From positions 1 to 64,000 of the forward strand of contig NZ_MDSK01000017.1 in assembly GCF_002940205.1 (NCBI RefSeq): a stretch of DNA of 64,000 nucleotides. Reading direction: 5' to 3'. Shown here one piece after another: positions 39,465 to 48,239 of this stretch. The notes beneath the pieces were generated by a model. The model ran no database searches and was not told the DNA's origin. It saw only the letters and a list, made by a program, of their open reading frames with translations. The position numbers were made by a program, and so were the translations under genes. The DNA comes from Xanthomonas arboricola pv. guizotiae. GTDB lineage: Bacteria > Pseudomonadota > Gammaproteobacteria > Xanthomonadales > Xanthomonadaceae. The number at the start of each line of letters is the position of its first letter. Position 1 is the stretch's first letter.

Positions 39465-42355
39465 GGCGAGTTCCGGTACTGCACGGTGACGACGTCGTGG
39501 AATCCAAACGGTTGATCGGCAGCGACCTGCAGGATCACCGCCAGCGTGCGCGCGCCGGCGGCCGGCGCAAGCGTCACGGTGATCGGGGTGCCGGCCGCTG
39601 CCTGGGCCACCGCGCGGCCATCCAGAAACACCTGCGCCGGCCCGCTGAGGCGGCCCAGGTCGAGCATGCCGCCGTGGGTCTGCACGCCCTGCCATGGCGT
39701 GAACCGGGTGCGGTACAACACGTAGCCGGCGCGTTCGGGCGCGCTTTCCAGCGTGCCGGGCAACGTATTGCTCCAGCTGTTGTTGTCGTTGGGGCGGCGC
39801 GAGAGATCCGGCGCCGGCGGCTGCGCGAAGGCAGCGGTGTGGCGCCAGCTTTCGACCACCATCACCGGCGCCACGATCGGCACCGTGGCGGGCAGCGGCA
39901 CCGCCACGCACGCGATCCCGATCGCCGCATCGCGCACGCCTGCACAGCGCGCCTGCAGCCGTAATACGCCTGCGCCACGCCCGGCCTGCACGATCGCCTG
40001 CGCCAGCCCGTTGAACAGGGCCACTTGCGAGCCCTGATCGGCGGCGTGCGCATTCGGGTCGCCATTGCCGACACCCAGCAAGCGGCCGCCGCTGACCTGC
40101 AGCGTCAGCATCGCATTGCAATCGGGCACGTGGCGACCCTGCGCATCCACCGCTTCCAGGGTCACCGGCTGCGCATCGCGGCCATCGCCGCGCAGCTGGG
40201 GGCGGTCGGGCGTGAGCCGCAGCCCGACAGGCGTGCCGGTGGTTTCCACCCGCGTACGCGCCACTTCGCGGCCGTCGCGCCAGGCCACCGCTTCCAGCAC
40301 GCCCGGCGCATAGTCCAGCTGCCACTGATTCATCTGCGCGCGATCCACCGCCTGTTTGCCCAGCGAGCGGCCATTGAGCCACAGCTCCACCTGCGCGGCA
40401 TTGCAGAACGCCATCACCTTGATCGGCCGGCCTTCGCGGCCGGGCCAGTTCCAGTGCGGCAACAGGTGCAGCACCGGCGCGTCGTCGATCCACAGCGCGC
40501 GGCGCAACCAGTAGGCTCCCTTGGCAAATCCGCATTGATCCATGATGCCGAAGAACGCGCCCACCGACGGCCATTCGAACGGCGTGGGTTCGCCGCGATA
40601 ATCGAAGCCGGTCCACACGAAACCGCCGGCGACGAACGGACGTTCGGCAATCAGCTGCCAGGCGCGGCGGTGGGTGTTGCCCCAGTCCGCGGCCAGGCTG
40701 TCGTCTTCGGCCACCACGTGCGCGTCCAGGTCGGTGAACCACGCGCCACGCGTCTGAAACGCACTGGTGTCCTCGCTGGACAGCATCGGCGTGCGCGGCC
40801 GCGCCGCATGCACGCGGTCGTAGTTGTATTGGCGATAGTTGAAGCCGAGCACGTCCACCACATCGGCCGCGCCACGGGTGGCGAACATGCCGTCGTTCAT
40901 GCCGGCGGTGATCGGGCGGCTGTCGTCGAGCGCACGCACCGCGCTGGCGGCGCGCGCCATGATGGCGTAACCGGTGGCGGTGCCCTGCAGCGGCTCCTCG
41001 TTGAGCAGCGACCACAGGAACACGCTGGCATGGTTGCGCTGGCGCCGCACCATGTTCTGCAGCAGCGCCACATACTCGGGTGCGGGATTGAACAGCCTGT
41101 TCTCGGCCATCACCAGCATGCCGAGCCGGTCGCAGGCCTGCAGCAGTTCCGGCGCCACCGCGTGATGCAGGCGGATGGCATTGCAGCCCATCGATTTCAG
41201 GCGCTGCAGGCGAAACGCGTGCAAGGCATCGGGCAGCGCCACGCCGACCCCGGCATGGTCCTGATGCAGGCATACGCCCTTGATCTTGAGCGGGCGGCCA
41301 TTGAGGAAGAAGCCGTGGTCGGCATCGAAGCGCAGGCTGCGAAAACCGATCTCGCACTCGGCACGGTCGCTGCGGCCGTCTGCGCCACGCACGCTGGCGT
41401 GCACGCGATACAGCACCGGCGTGTCCACGCTCCAGCGCTGCGGCTGCGACACCGACACGTCGATCACGGCCTGCGCGGTGCCGAATGCAGCCACGCGCAG
41501 TTGCGTCTCGCCACTCGCCACGACAGTACCGTTTGGGTCGCGCAGCGCCACATCCACCCACGCCTCGGCAGGCTGTTCGCCACTGTTGACCAGGTCCAGC
41601 TGCACCGGCAGCTGCCAGAGATCGCCCGGGCCTTCGCGCGGTACCGCCGCCAGGCCATCGCCGGAGATATGCAAGGGCGCGCGCAGCACCAGCCAGGTGT
41701 GCCGGTAGATGCCGCCGCCTTCGTACCACCAGCCATCCATCGCCTCGGCATCGACGCGGATGGCGATGCTGTTCACCGCATTGCCGTAGCGCGCGACCGG
41801 CGTGAGATCGATGACCAGCCCGTTGTAGCCGCTCCAGCTGCGCGCCATCAGCATGCCGTTGATCCACACGCTGGCATGGCTGGCGATGCCGTCCAGCCGC
41901 AGTTCCACCGCCTGTCCGCGCACGGACTCGTCCAGCCGCAGCGTGCGCCGGTACCAGGCAATGCCGCGCGGGCGATAGCCCTGCGCGATATTGGCGTCGG
42001 CGCGCACTGCCTGCTCCACCACGAAGTCGTGCGGCAATTGCAGCTGCCGCCAGCCGGTGTCGTCGAAGTCCGGCGCCGCCGCACCCCAGGCACGGCCGGC
42101 CTTGGCGTTGTCGTAGGTCTCGTCCTGCGCAAGCAGGCGCGGCAACGGCAGATCGCCGGCATGGAAGCGCCAGCCCTCGTCCAGGTCCAGCCACTGGCCA
42201 GCGTCATCGGTGCCCGCTGGCGGTGGCGCGGCACGCGGCGTGCCGCCACTGCCCGCGTGTGTCGCTACAGCGTTCGCCGCGCCCGGCAGCAGCGCCGGCA
42301 CGCCGAGCAGCGACGAGGCGCGGACGCTGCCGGCAAGGAACTCACGCCTGCGCAT
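39461..42355 (-). CDS. GH2 glycosidase, Tat-exported, beta-galactosidase-like
   Basis: 964 residues. Twin-arginine leader MRRREFLAGSVRASSLLG points to Tat export. Domains in order: sugar-binding jelly roll (LQLPHDFVVEQAVRADANI, GIAWYRRTLRL), immunoglobulin-like domain, TIM barrel, and C-terminal DUF4982-like/ beta-sandwich domains. The acid/base Glu is in FLWSLLNEEPLQG; the nucleophile is probably the Glu of PMLSSEDTSAF. Start at 42355 gives the RR motif directly. Probably trims galactose, mannose or a related residue from the glycan also processed by the GH89; the exact sugar cannot be fixed. TBDR 3 lies 165 bp upstream on the same strand. Confidence 0.85.
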   Translation of the reverse strand: MRRREFLAGSVRASSLLGVPALLPGAANAVATHAGSGGTPRAAPPPAGTDDAGQWLDLDEGWRFHAGDLPLPRLLAQDETYDNAKAGRAWGAAAPDFDDTGWRQLQLPHDFVVEQAVRADANIAQGYRPRGIAWYRRTLRLDESVRGQAVELRLDGIASHASVWINGMLMARSWSGYNGLVIDLTPVARYGNAVNSIAIRVDAEAMDGWWYEGGGIYRHTWLVLRAPLHISGDGLAAVPREGPGDLWQLPVQLDLVNSGEQPAEAWVDVALRDPNGTVVASGETQLRVAAFGTAQAVIDVSVSQPQRWSVDTPVLYRVHASVRGADGRSDRAECEIGFRSLRFDADHGFFLNGRPLKIKGVCLHQDHAGVGVALPDALHAFRLQRLKSMGCNAIRLHHAVAPELLQACDRLGMLVMAENRLFNPAPEYVALLQNMVRRQRNHASVFLWSLLNEEPLQGTATGYAIMARAASAVRALDDSRPITAGMNDGMFATRGAADVVDVLGFNYRQYNYDRVHAARPRTPMLSSEDTSAFQTRGAWFTDLDAHVVAEDDSLAADWGNTHRRAWQLIAERPFVAGGFVWTGFDYRGEPTPFEWPSVGAFFGIMDQCGFAKGAYWLRRALWIDDAPVLHLLPHWNWPGREGRPIKVMAFCNAAQVELWLNGRSLGKQAVDRAQMNQWQLDYAPGVLEAVAWRDGREVARTRVETTGTPVGLRLTPDRPQLRGDGRDAQPVTLEAVDAQGRHVPDCNAMLTLQVSGGRLLGVGNGDPNAHAADQGSQVALFNGLAQAIVQAGRGAGVLRLQARCAGVRDAAIGIACVAVPLPATVPIVAPVMVVESWRHTAAFAQPPAPDLSRRPNDNNSWSNTLPGTLESAPERAGYVLYRTRFTPWQGVQTHGGMLDLGRLSGPAQVFLDGRAVAQAAAGTPITVTLAPAAGARTLAVILQVAADQPFGFHDVVTVQYRNSP

Positions 42356-42520
42356 GACGGCGCCCGCCAGCCTGCACCGCAGGCGTGCTCCGTGACGCAT
42401 GCGGCGCAGCCACGCGCGCGGCCGCTGCGTGGCGCGCGTCCATCTCGCCTGCGGCCTTGCCTGCAGTGCCGGCCGCCGCCCGCAGCGATGCCTGCCGACG
42501 CAGTGCTCGCTGGCCCGGCA

Positions 42521-45229
42521 TCACAGCATGTCCCACTGCATCGACAGGTAGTAGCTGCGGCCGGTGGCGCCGGTCATCTGCCAGCGGCTGGCGATGTCCT
42601 TGTACGCATCCTCCTTTCGGTTGGTCAGATTCAGGCCGCCCAGCTGGAAACTCAGCCTGTCGTTGACCTGGTAGCCGAGCACCGCATCCAGCTGGGTGCG
42701 CGCCTTCATGGTGTGGCCTTCGCGCGCGAAGAAGCTGTCGCTGCTGTCCTGTTCGTACTCGCTGCGATGGTTGAGCGAGACGCGCGCCGAGTAATGCGCG
42801 CTCTCCCAGTACGCGGTGGCGTTCCAGGTCTGCTCGGACAGGTTGCGAATCTGGAAATCGGTATCGCGCTGCGGAATCACCCGGGTGAAGTTGGTGGTCA
42901 CGCCGAAGCCGTCGATCGGCAGCCAGGCATCCAGCGATTGCGTCCAGCCCAGTTCGTAACCGCGGATCTTGACCTTGCTCGGGTCGTTGCTGGTGGCGGT
43001 GATCTCGTAGATATCCCCGCCACTGTCCACGCAGTCGCCGGCCGCGTTGCTGGACAGCGCGGTGCCGTTGAAGGCGGCCGGGCAGACGATGCGGTTGAAG
43101 GTGCCGTTCTTGATATTTTTCCAGAACCCGGCCACGGTCAGCGCGCCGCCGTTGCCGTAGTACCACTCCAGGCTCAGGTCGGCCTGGTCGGCGGTCAGTG
43201 CCTTCAGATCGGTCTGGCCCTGGGTGACGACATAGGTGGTGGTGCCGCCGGTATTGGTGCCGGTGGAGATGGTCGAGGCGATGGCGGTATTGCTGTCCAG
43301 GATCGGCCGCACCAGTACCTTGGCGGCGGCAAAGCGCAGCAGCAGGTCTTCGCGCATGTCCAGCACCAGATTCAGGCTGGGCAGCCAGTTGGAATACTCG
43401 TACGGTGCACGCGCGGTGCCGATCACCACATTGGCGTCGTCGCTGGCCGCCTGCGCCTGGGTCAGGTAGGTGTCGGTGGTGCGCTTGGTGTTTTCGTAGC
43501 GCAGGCCGAGGTTGCCGCGCAGGCGCATGCTGCCGATGTCGGTATCGATGCGCGCCATCGCATAGGCCGAGGAAATGTCGTTCTCGATGCTGTAGCTGCT
43601 CTGCGGTGCGAACAGCACCGGCACGCTGATGCCGGCCGCCGCCAGCGAGCGTGCGTAGGCGGCGATGTCCGGGGTGACCCAGCTGTCCTGCGAGGCCAGC
43701 TGCCCGTCGAGGAAGTTGCTCACCGTGCTGTTGGCGGCCGACAGCTCCGGGAACATGTCGAAGCCCGACACCGCACCGGTCCTGAGCAGGTACAGGAAGT
43801 CACGCCGGCGCACGTCGCGCTCGAAGGTTTCGCGGCGGTACTTGGCACCGAAGCGCACCGCATTCAATGCACCCAGTTCCAGATACCGTTCGGCATCCAG
43901 CTGCAGCGACCATTCCTTGTTGCTGAGCGACTGGATGGAACCGTTGGGATATTCGCTGCGCACCAGATTGCGCTTGTCCCAGGCGCTGGCATCGGTGGCG
44001 TCGGCATCGGTGGTCAGCGAGATCGCGTCGGGATTGGAGGTATCCAGCAGCGTTGCCGAGGGAATCCGGCCCAGGATCGCGGCGCGTTCGTTCTCGTCGG
44101 TCTTGCCCTGGGTGTAATTGGCCGCGCCACTGAGCGTCCAGGCATCGCCCTTCCACTTGAAGTCGTAGCTGAGCAACTGCGTGGACAGATCGTGTTGTTC
44201 GATCTGGCGGTTGTTCTCCAGCCAGTAGTCCGATGCCGACACCTGCGTGGCGGTCAGGCCGTTGGTCTGCAGCACCGTCAGCGGGCTGCGCTCGAACGAG
44301 TACACCAGCTGGTTCATGTCGTTGGCGGTCTTGTCCTGCGAATACAGCGCAGTGAGGTTCATCTCCAGCTGGGCGTTGGGCTTCCACTGCAGGCCGCCAT
44401 TGAACATCTTGCGGGTGGTCTCGCGCTCGATCGAGCGATAGCGCGGGCGACGCGGAATGTACAAGGTGCCGGCGTCGGTGGCCTGCGTGTACCAGCGGTC
44501 GATCCACAGATAATCGGCGCGGTCCTTGAGCTTCTGGTAGCCGGCACTGAGGAACACGCCCAGATCGCCGCCACCGAACTTGAACTGGTCGATATAGGTC
44601 AGCACGCCCTTGGGCGTCGGCGAGCCGCCGGCAAACTCGGCGTACTGGGTCTTGGCCGAGAACAACAGCTTGGTCTGCTGGTAGTCCAGCGGTTTGGTGG
44701 TGTTGATGTTGACCGTGCCGGACAGGCCACCGGCATCCATGTCCGCCGACGGCGACTTGACCACCTCGATCCCGGCGGCCACTTCCGGCTGGATGATGTC
44801 GTAGCGGAACCCGTCGGTGAAGTCGGCGCTCTTGATCACCTGGCCGTTGATGGTGGTGGCCGAATACTGCGGGCCCAGACCACGCACGCTGATGGTGGAG
44901 CCGCGCCCGTTGATGGTGGAGATCTGCACGCCGGGGATGCGCTGGATCGCCTCGGCGATGTTCTCGGCGGGAAACTTGCCGATGTCCTGTGCGGAGATGC
45001 CGTCGGTCATGCGCACATCGTCGCGCTTGTTGTCCATCGCGGTGATCAGGCTCTTCTGGTAGGAGCTGGTGACCTTGACGGTATCGAGCTGGGAGATCTG
45101 CGCCGATGCCGGCGGCGGCGATTGCTGCGCCTGCGCACTGGAACCGCAGGCAAGCAGCGACAGCGCGATGGCGACGGACAGCGAGGAGGGCGAACAACGA
45201 CGCAACGAGGCATGCGGGACAGGTGACAT
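42521..45229 (-). CDS. TonB-dependent receptor of the glycan locus (TBDR 3)
   Basis: 902 residues. N-terminal leader ends ALSLLACGSSAQAQQ. TonB-box-like LDTVKVTSSYQKSL, plug segments ISAQDIGKFPAENIAEAIQR, STISVRGLGPQYSATTING and DMDAGGLSGTVNINTTKPLD; C terminus SYYLSMQWDML. These fit the carbohydrate-uptake TBDRs of xanthomonads. It is upstream of GH2 and GH89 on the same strand, making the three a likely outer-membrane uptake plus periplasmic degradation unit. The long upstream region has several candidate operators. ATG 45229 follows AGGATCTCCC and starts the signal peptide. Confidence 0.92.
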   Translation of the reverse strand: MSPVPHASLRRCSPSSLSVAIALSLLACGSSAQAQQSPPPASAQISQLDTVKVTSSYQKSLITAMDNKRDDVRMTDGISAQDIGKFPAENIAEAIQRIPGVQISTINGRGSTISVRGLGPQYSATTINGQVIKSADFTDGFRYDIIQPEVAAGIEVVKSPSADMDAGGLSGTVNINTTKPLDYQQTKLLFSAKTQYAEFAGGSPTPKGVLTYIDQFKFGGGDLGVFLSAGYQKLKDRADYLWIDRWYTQATDAGTLYIPRRPRYRSIERETTRKMFNGGLQWKPNAQLEMNLTALYSQDKTANDMNQLVYSFERSPLTVLQTNGLTATQVSASDYWLENNRQIEQHDLSTQLLSYDFKWKGDAWTLSGAANYTQGKTDENERAAILGRIPSATLLDTSNPDAISLTTDADATDASAWDKRNLVRSEYPNGSIQSLSNKEWSLQLDAERYLELGALNAVRFGAKYRRETFERDVRRRDFLYLLRTGAVSGFDMFPELSAANSTVSNFLDGQLASQDSWVTPDIAAYARSLAAAGISVPVLFAPQSSYSIENDISSAYAMARIDTDIGSMRLRGNLGLRYENTKRTTDTYLTQAQAASDDANVVIGTARAPYEYSNWLPSLNLVLDMREDLLLRFAAAKVLVRPILDSNTAIASTISTGTNTGGTTTYVVTQGQTDLKALTADQADLSLEWYYGNGGALTVAGFWKNIKNGTFNRIVCPAAFNGTALSSNAAGDCVDSGGDIYEITATSNDPSKVKIRGYELGWTQSLDAWLPIDGFGVTTNFTRVIPQRDTDFQIRNLSEQTWNATAYWESAHYSARVSLNHRSEYEQDSSDSFFAREGHTMKARTQLDAVLGYQVNDRLSFQLGGLNLTNRKEDAYKDIASRWQMTGATGRSYYLSMQWDML

Positions 45230-45955
45230 GGGAGATCCTGAGTGGAAGGGCTGGACGACGACGCGGCTGGCATTCCGATCGATCAGCAATGACAGATCAC
45301 GACGCTGGGCAACCCGCCCACACGCGCACAGGCCACCCGTTCCGGACGTCCGGAACCGCCTGCGATCTGTTGTCTGCGAGCACCCCGTACGGCCCCCCCG
45401 TGGGTGCCGATGCCGCCTCCCTCCCAGGACGGACATCGCATGCCATTGCTGATCAACGGCCCTGACTGGCAAATACCAATTCAGTGGATTTGATTCTTAT
45501 GGTCTTTAAAAGATCCTGTCAACAGTCACTGTCGAAAGTGGTCGAACGGCGGCTGCGACTGCTCCCAATCCCTGTGTTTAATGAACTTCGACGGTGCGTA
45601 AAGAATCATTCCGGTGCGTAGCGGGCATCGTTGTCACAGGACCTGTGACTGACCAATTTTCAGCAACCAGACCAATTCTGACGGATCCGGAATGTGCCCG
45701 AAGCGGCGCACGCGTTGCGGACTGCATCACAGTCCGTCACCGCGTGCTTCTTCGTGATCGGGGGCAGCATCCCTGCTGCACCCATGCAGCCCGTCGACTG
45801 TTGCAATGACTGCCAGCGGTTTGACGTAGACAACGTTGTCAACGGATCGATGAGGTGCGCCATTGCATCGACCGAGGGCAAGCCGCCAGCCATCACCCAT
45901 GCACGCTAATGGTGCAGACCACAGATTTCCTGCCGCGCCGCGCGCAACCGTACTG
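45230..45955. promoter_or_regulatory. Upstream region of TBDR 3 with several candidate operators
   Basis: 726 bp without a gene. It holds: ACCAATT at 45475-45481, 45652-45658 and 45671-45677 (AATTGGT on the minus strand, shared with the nagR promoter); a near-palindrome TGGCAAATACCA at 45467-45478; a perfect 8+8 inverted repeat GTCACAGG-A-CCTGTGAC at 45633-45649; and a perfect palindrome GACAACGTTGTC at 45829-45840, matching the one before TBDR 2. Base composition is clearly more A+T-rich around 45480-45600. Several regulators probably act here; identities are inferred, not shown. Confidence 0.6.
45829..45840. promoter_or_regulatory. Perfect palindrome GACAACGTTGTC, candidate NagQ operator
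   Basis: Twelve-base perfect palindrome with central CG, the usual symmetry for LacI-family sites. The core ACAACGTT also appears at 29573-29580 before TBDR 2. NagQ is the only LacI-family gene in the window, so it is the obvious candidate. Confidence 0.5.
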
Positions 45956-46681
45956 CTAGCGCAATTGCCCCTGGTCGATGCGCAACAAGCTGCGCTCCGG
46001 GGTGGCGGCAAAGCCCAGCAGCTGCAGGCCCACACCCAACACTGCGTCCTGCCCCGGATCGATGCGTGACTGCAATTGCCAACGCCCATCGCGCCACACG
46101 TGCAGCTGTGCATCGGCCTGCACGCCGGCAGGCAGCGTGGCGTCGGGCAGCAGGCTCAGCACGGCGGCGCCGTCCACGCACCGCGGCTGCCCGGACAAGC
46201 GCAACGGCGGCAGACCGGGCAGCTCGCCCGCCCCGCTCGCCAGCAGTTGCAGGCCGACCCGGCCACCTGCCTGCACGCACCCGGTGGCATCGAACAGCAG
46301 ATCCACCTGCTGCAGCTGCAGCTCCACCGCCAGATCGATCAGGGCCATGCCCGCCGGCTGGCGCAGCAGCAGCTGGCCCTGCGCATCGCCGATACCGTGT
46401 TGCGCGCCGTCCACCAGCAGCACTTGCAGCTGCGGGGCCCGCAAGTGCACCTGGCGCTGTCCACGCAATAGCGGCCAGATGCGCGGCCGCACCATGACAT
46501 CGCCGAAGGCGATGCCCTGCCATTGCACCTGCCGCAAGGTGCCGGCCCATACCGGCCCATCCACGTCCAGCGCCGAGAACGGCAAGCCCTCGCGTGGCAG
46601 CACCAGACGCAGGGGCAGCCATGCCAGCAGTGCAACGCCCACCATCAACAAAAAGACCAGGATCCAACGCAGGCGCGTCAC
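45956..46681 (-). CDS. gspN: Type II secretion protein N
   Basis: 241 residues. One N-terminal membrane segment (RWILVFLLMVGVALLAWLPL), then a periplasmic beta-rich domain resembling GspN/LolA-like folds (VDGPVWAGTLRQVQWQG, the usual family opening). Its exact role in the secretion machine is uncertain and it is absent from some systems. The start overlaps the gspM stop by 4 nt. It is the last gene of the operon, followed by the TBDR 3 regulatory region; no strong terminator seen. Confidence 0.85.
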   Translation of the reverse strand: MTRLRWILVFLLMVGVALLAWLPLRLVLPREGLPFSALDVDGPVWAGTLRQVQWQGIAFGDVMVRPRIWPLLRGQRQVHLRAPQLQVLLVDGAQHGIGDAQGQLLLRQPAGMALIDLAVELQLQQVDLLFDATGCVQAGGRVGLQLLASGAGELPGLPPLRLSGQPRCVDGAAVLSLLPDATLPAGVQADAQLHVWRDGRWQLQSRIDPGQDAVLGVGLQLLGFAATPERSLLRIDQGQLR

Positions 46682-47154
46682 GGTGCAGGCTCCGCAAACC
46701 CGCAGCGTACCCGCAGTTGGCCCTGGTCGCGCACGATGCTCAGCTGCGTCGGTGCCAGGCCATGCGCCTGGCGCAGCCGCTCCAGCCAGCCGAACAAGCT
46801 GGCGGCGCTGACCGTCTCGATCTGCACCTCCACCCCGCCCGCTGCGTTGCGCTGCTGGGCGGTGATGCCGACGCCGGCATCGTGTGCGCTGCTTGCGATG
46901 AGCTCGGCCAGTGCCGCCGTATCAGGTGCGGCCATACGCCTGCTCGCCGATGCCTGCGCAGATACGTCGAGCACCAGCTGCGCCGCAGCGGCATAGCGCG
47001 CCTGCGCCTGGGCACGCCATTGCCGCAACGGGAGGTAAAGCGCATACCAGGCGACGAACGCGGCCACGGCGGTGCACATCACGCCCAGCATCAGCCGCTC
47101 GCGCGGCGCACGCGCCTGCCACCACTGCATGCCGCGTTGCACAGGTGCAGTCAT
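46678..47154 (-). CDS. gspM: Type II secretion protein M
   Basis: 158 residues. A short cytoplasmic N terminus, one membrane helix (ERLMLGVMCTAVAAFVAWYAL) and a small periplasmic ferredoxin-like domain. GspM partners GspL in the inner-membrane platform. Both ends overlap neighbours by 4 nt, which supports the ATG at 47154. Small size and divergence are normal for the family; the call depends largely on position. Confidence 0.86.
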   Translation of the reverse strand: MTAPVQRGMQWWQARAPRERLMLGVMCTAVAAFVAWYALYLPLRQWRAQAQARYAAAAQLVLDVSAQASASRRMAAPDTAALAELIASSAHDAGVGITAQQRNAAGGVEVQIETVSAASLFGWLERLRQAHGLAPTQLSIVRDQGQLRVRCGFAEPAP

Positions 47155-48239
47155 CGCGATGGCTCCAGCGCGAACGGCGTCCGCAGGCGATCGCCCTCGC
47201 CCTGGCTGCTGCCGGGCTGCAGTTGCCACCCCTCCCCGGCCAGCCGCGTGGACAGCTGTTGCAGGCTGGCGCCATCGGCATGCAGCAGGGTGCCGCGCAG
47301 CGGCTGTGTGGCGTGATAGTCGATCTGATCCAGTTCCGCCGCCGGCATGGCATCGACCGCTGCGAACAAGTCGCCGAGCTGCACGGCCAGGCGATCGGCC
47401 GCTGCACCGGTATGCCGGCGTGCCTGCAGCGCGGCCGGCACCGCCGCTGCATCGCGCACGCCCAACTGCGCGGCGGCGCGCGATTGCAGCAGGCGCGCGC
47501 CGATTTCGTAGCGCAGTGTCTGCGCCAGCAACAGCAGCAGCGGCGACAGCAGCACCAGCGCGGCCAGCGCCGCAAGACGGCGCGTAGTGACCGTGTGCGC
47601 AGCCGCCGGCCTTGCAGCGAATGCGTGCTGCAGCAGGTTGATCGGCGCGCGCGTGGCGCCTTGCGCAAGGCAGGCAATGGCGTGCGCGGTGTCGTGCGCT
47701 GGCGGCTGTGCCGGCGCGCGCTCGCCCAGCAGCATGCGCGCGGCCTGCGGCTCCAGGCTGCAGGCCAGGCCTGCGCCACGGATCAACCAGCGACCGTCCC
47801 AGTCCACCACTGCCGCCGCAGCGTCCGCGCCGGGCTCCAGCAACAGGCAATCGGGCACCACCGCATCGGGGACGACGCCCAGCTGCGTTGCGCGCGCCAA
47901 CCACTGCCGCATCGTTGCGCCATCCACCGCAGCCACCAGGCGCGTGCCATCGGCCTCGCTGCGCTCGGCGATCACCACATGCAGCGCCGGCGTCTCCACA
48001 GCCAGGTGTTCGGCCAGTTGCAGGCGCGCGGCCGCGACCGACTGCGCGATGCTGCGGCCGGGCAGGCTCAGCCAGCGCAGATGCACATCCACGCCCGGTA
48101 CCACCAGCACGGTGCGCCGGGACGGTTCGTACGGCGCGCTGGCCACGCGCTGCGACAGTACCTGGCCATGCGCGTCCACACGCACGGCGATCGCCTGCGC
48201 CGTGGCATCGGCAGGCAGCAACAGCAAGCTGGTACTCAT
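47151..48239 (-). CDS. gspL: Type II secretion protein L
   Basis: 362 residues. The N-terminal ~230 residues form the cytoplasmic actin-like domain that binds GspE; a membrane helix follows at about 245-265 (AALAALVLLSPLLLLLAQTL), then a periplasmic ferredoxin-like domain which pairs with GspM. ATG 48239 overlaps the gspK stop by 4 nt. It links the ATPase to the inner-membrane platform. Sequence is low in specific motifs; domain order plus position make the call firm. Confidence 0.88.
   Translation of the reverse strand: MSTSLLLLPADATAQAIAVRVDAHGQVLSQRVASAPYEPSRRTVLVVPGVDVHLRWLSLPGRSIAQSVAAARLQLAEHLAVETPALHVVIAERSEADGTRLVAAVDGATMRQWLARATQLGVVPDAVVPDCLLLEPGADAAAAVVDWDGRWLIRGAGLACSLEPQAARMLLGERAPAQPPAHDTAHAIACLAQGATRAPINLLQHAFAARPAAAHTVTTRRLAALAALVLLSPLLLLLAQTLRYEIGARLLQSRAAAQLGVRDAAAVPAALQARRHTGAAADRLAVQLGDLFAAVDAMPAAELDQIDYHATQPLRGTLLHADGASLQQLSTRLAGEGWQLQPGSSQGEGDRLRTPFALEPSR

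Noticed and set aside
39465..42194. Very long frame extending the GH89 gene upstream, which would give a 1700-residue fusion.
   Set aside because: It is antisense-phase shadow of the GH2 gene; GH89 has its own signal peptide and start overlapping the GH2 stop.
45594..45909. Short frames in the TBDR 3 upstream region.
   Set aside because: No conserved motif, and the region is full of palindromes and operator-like words.
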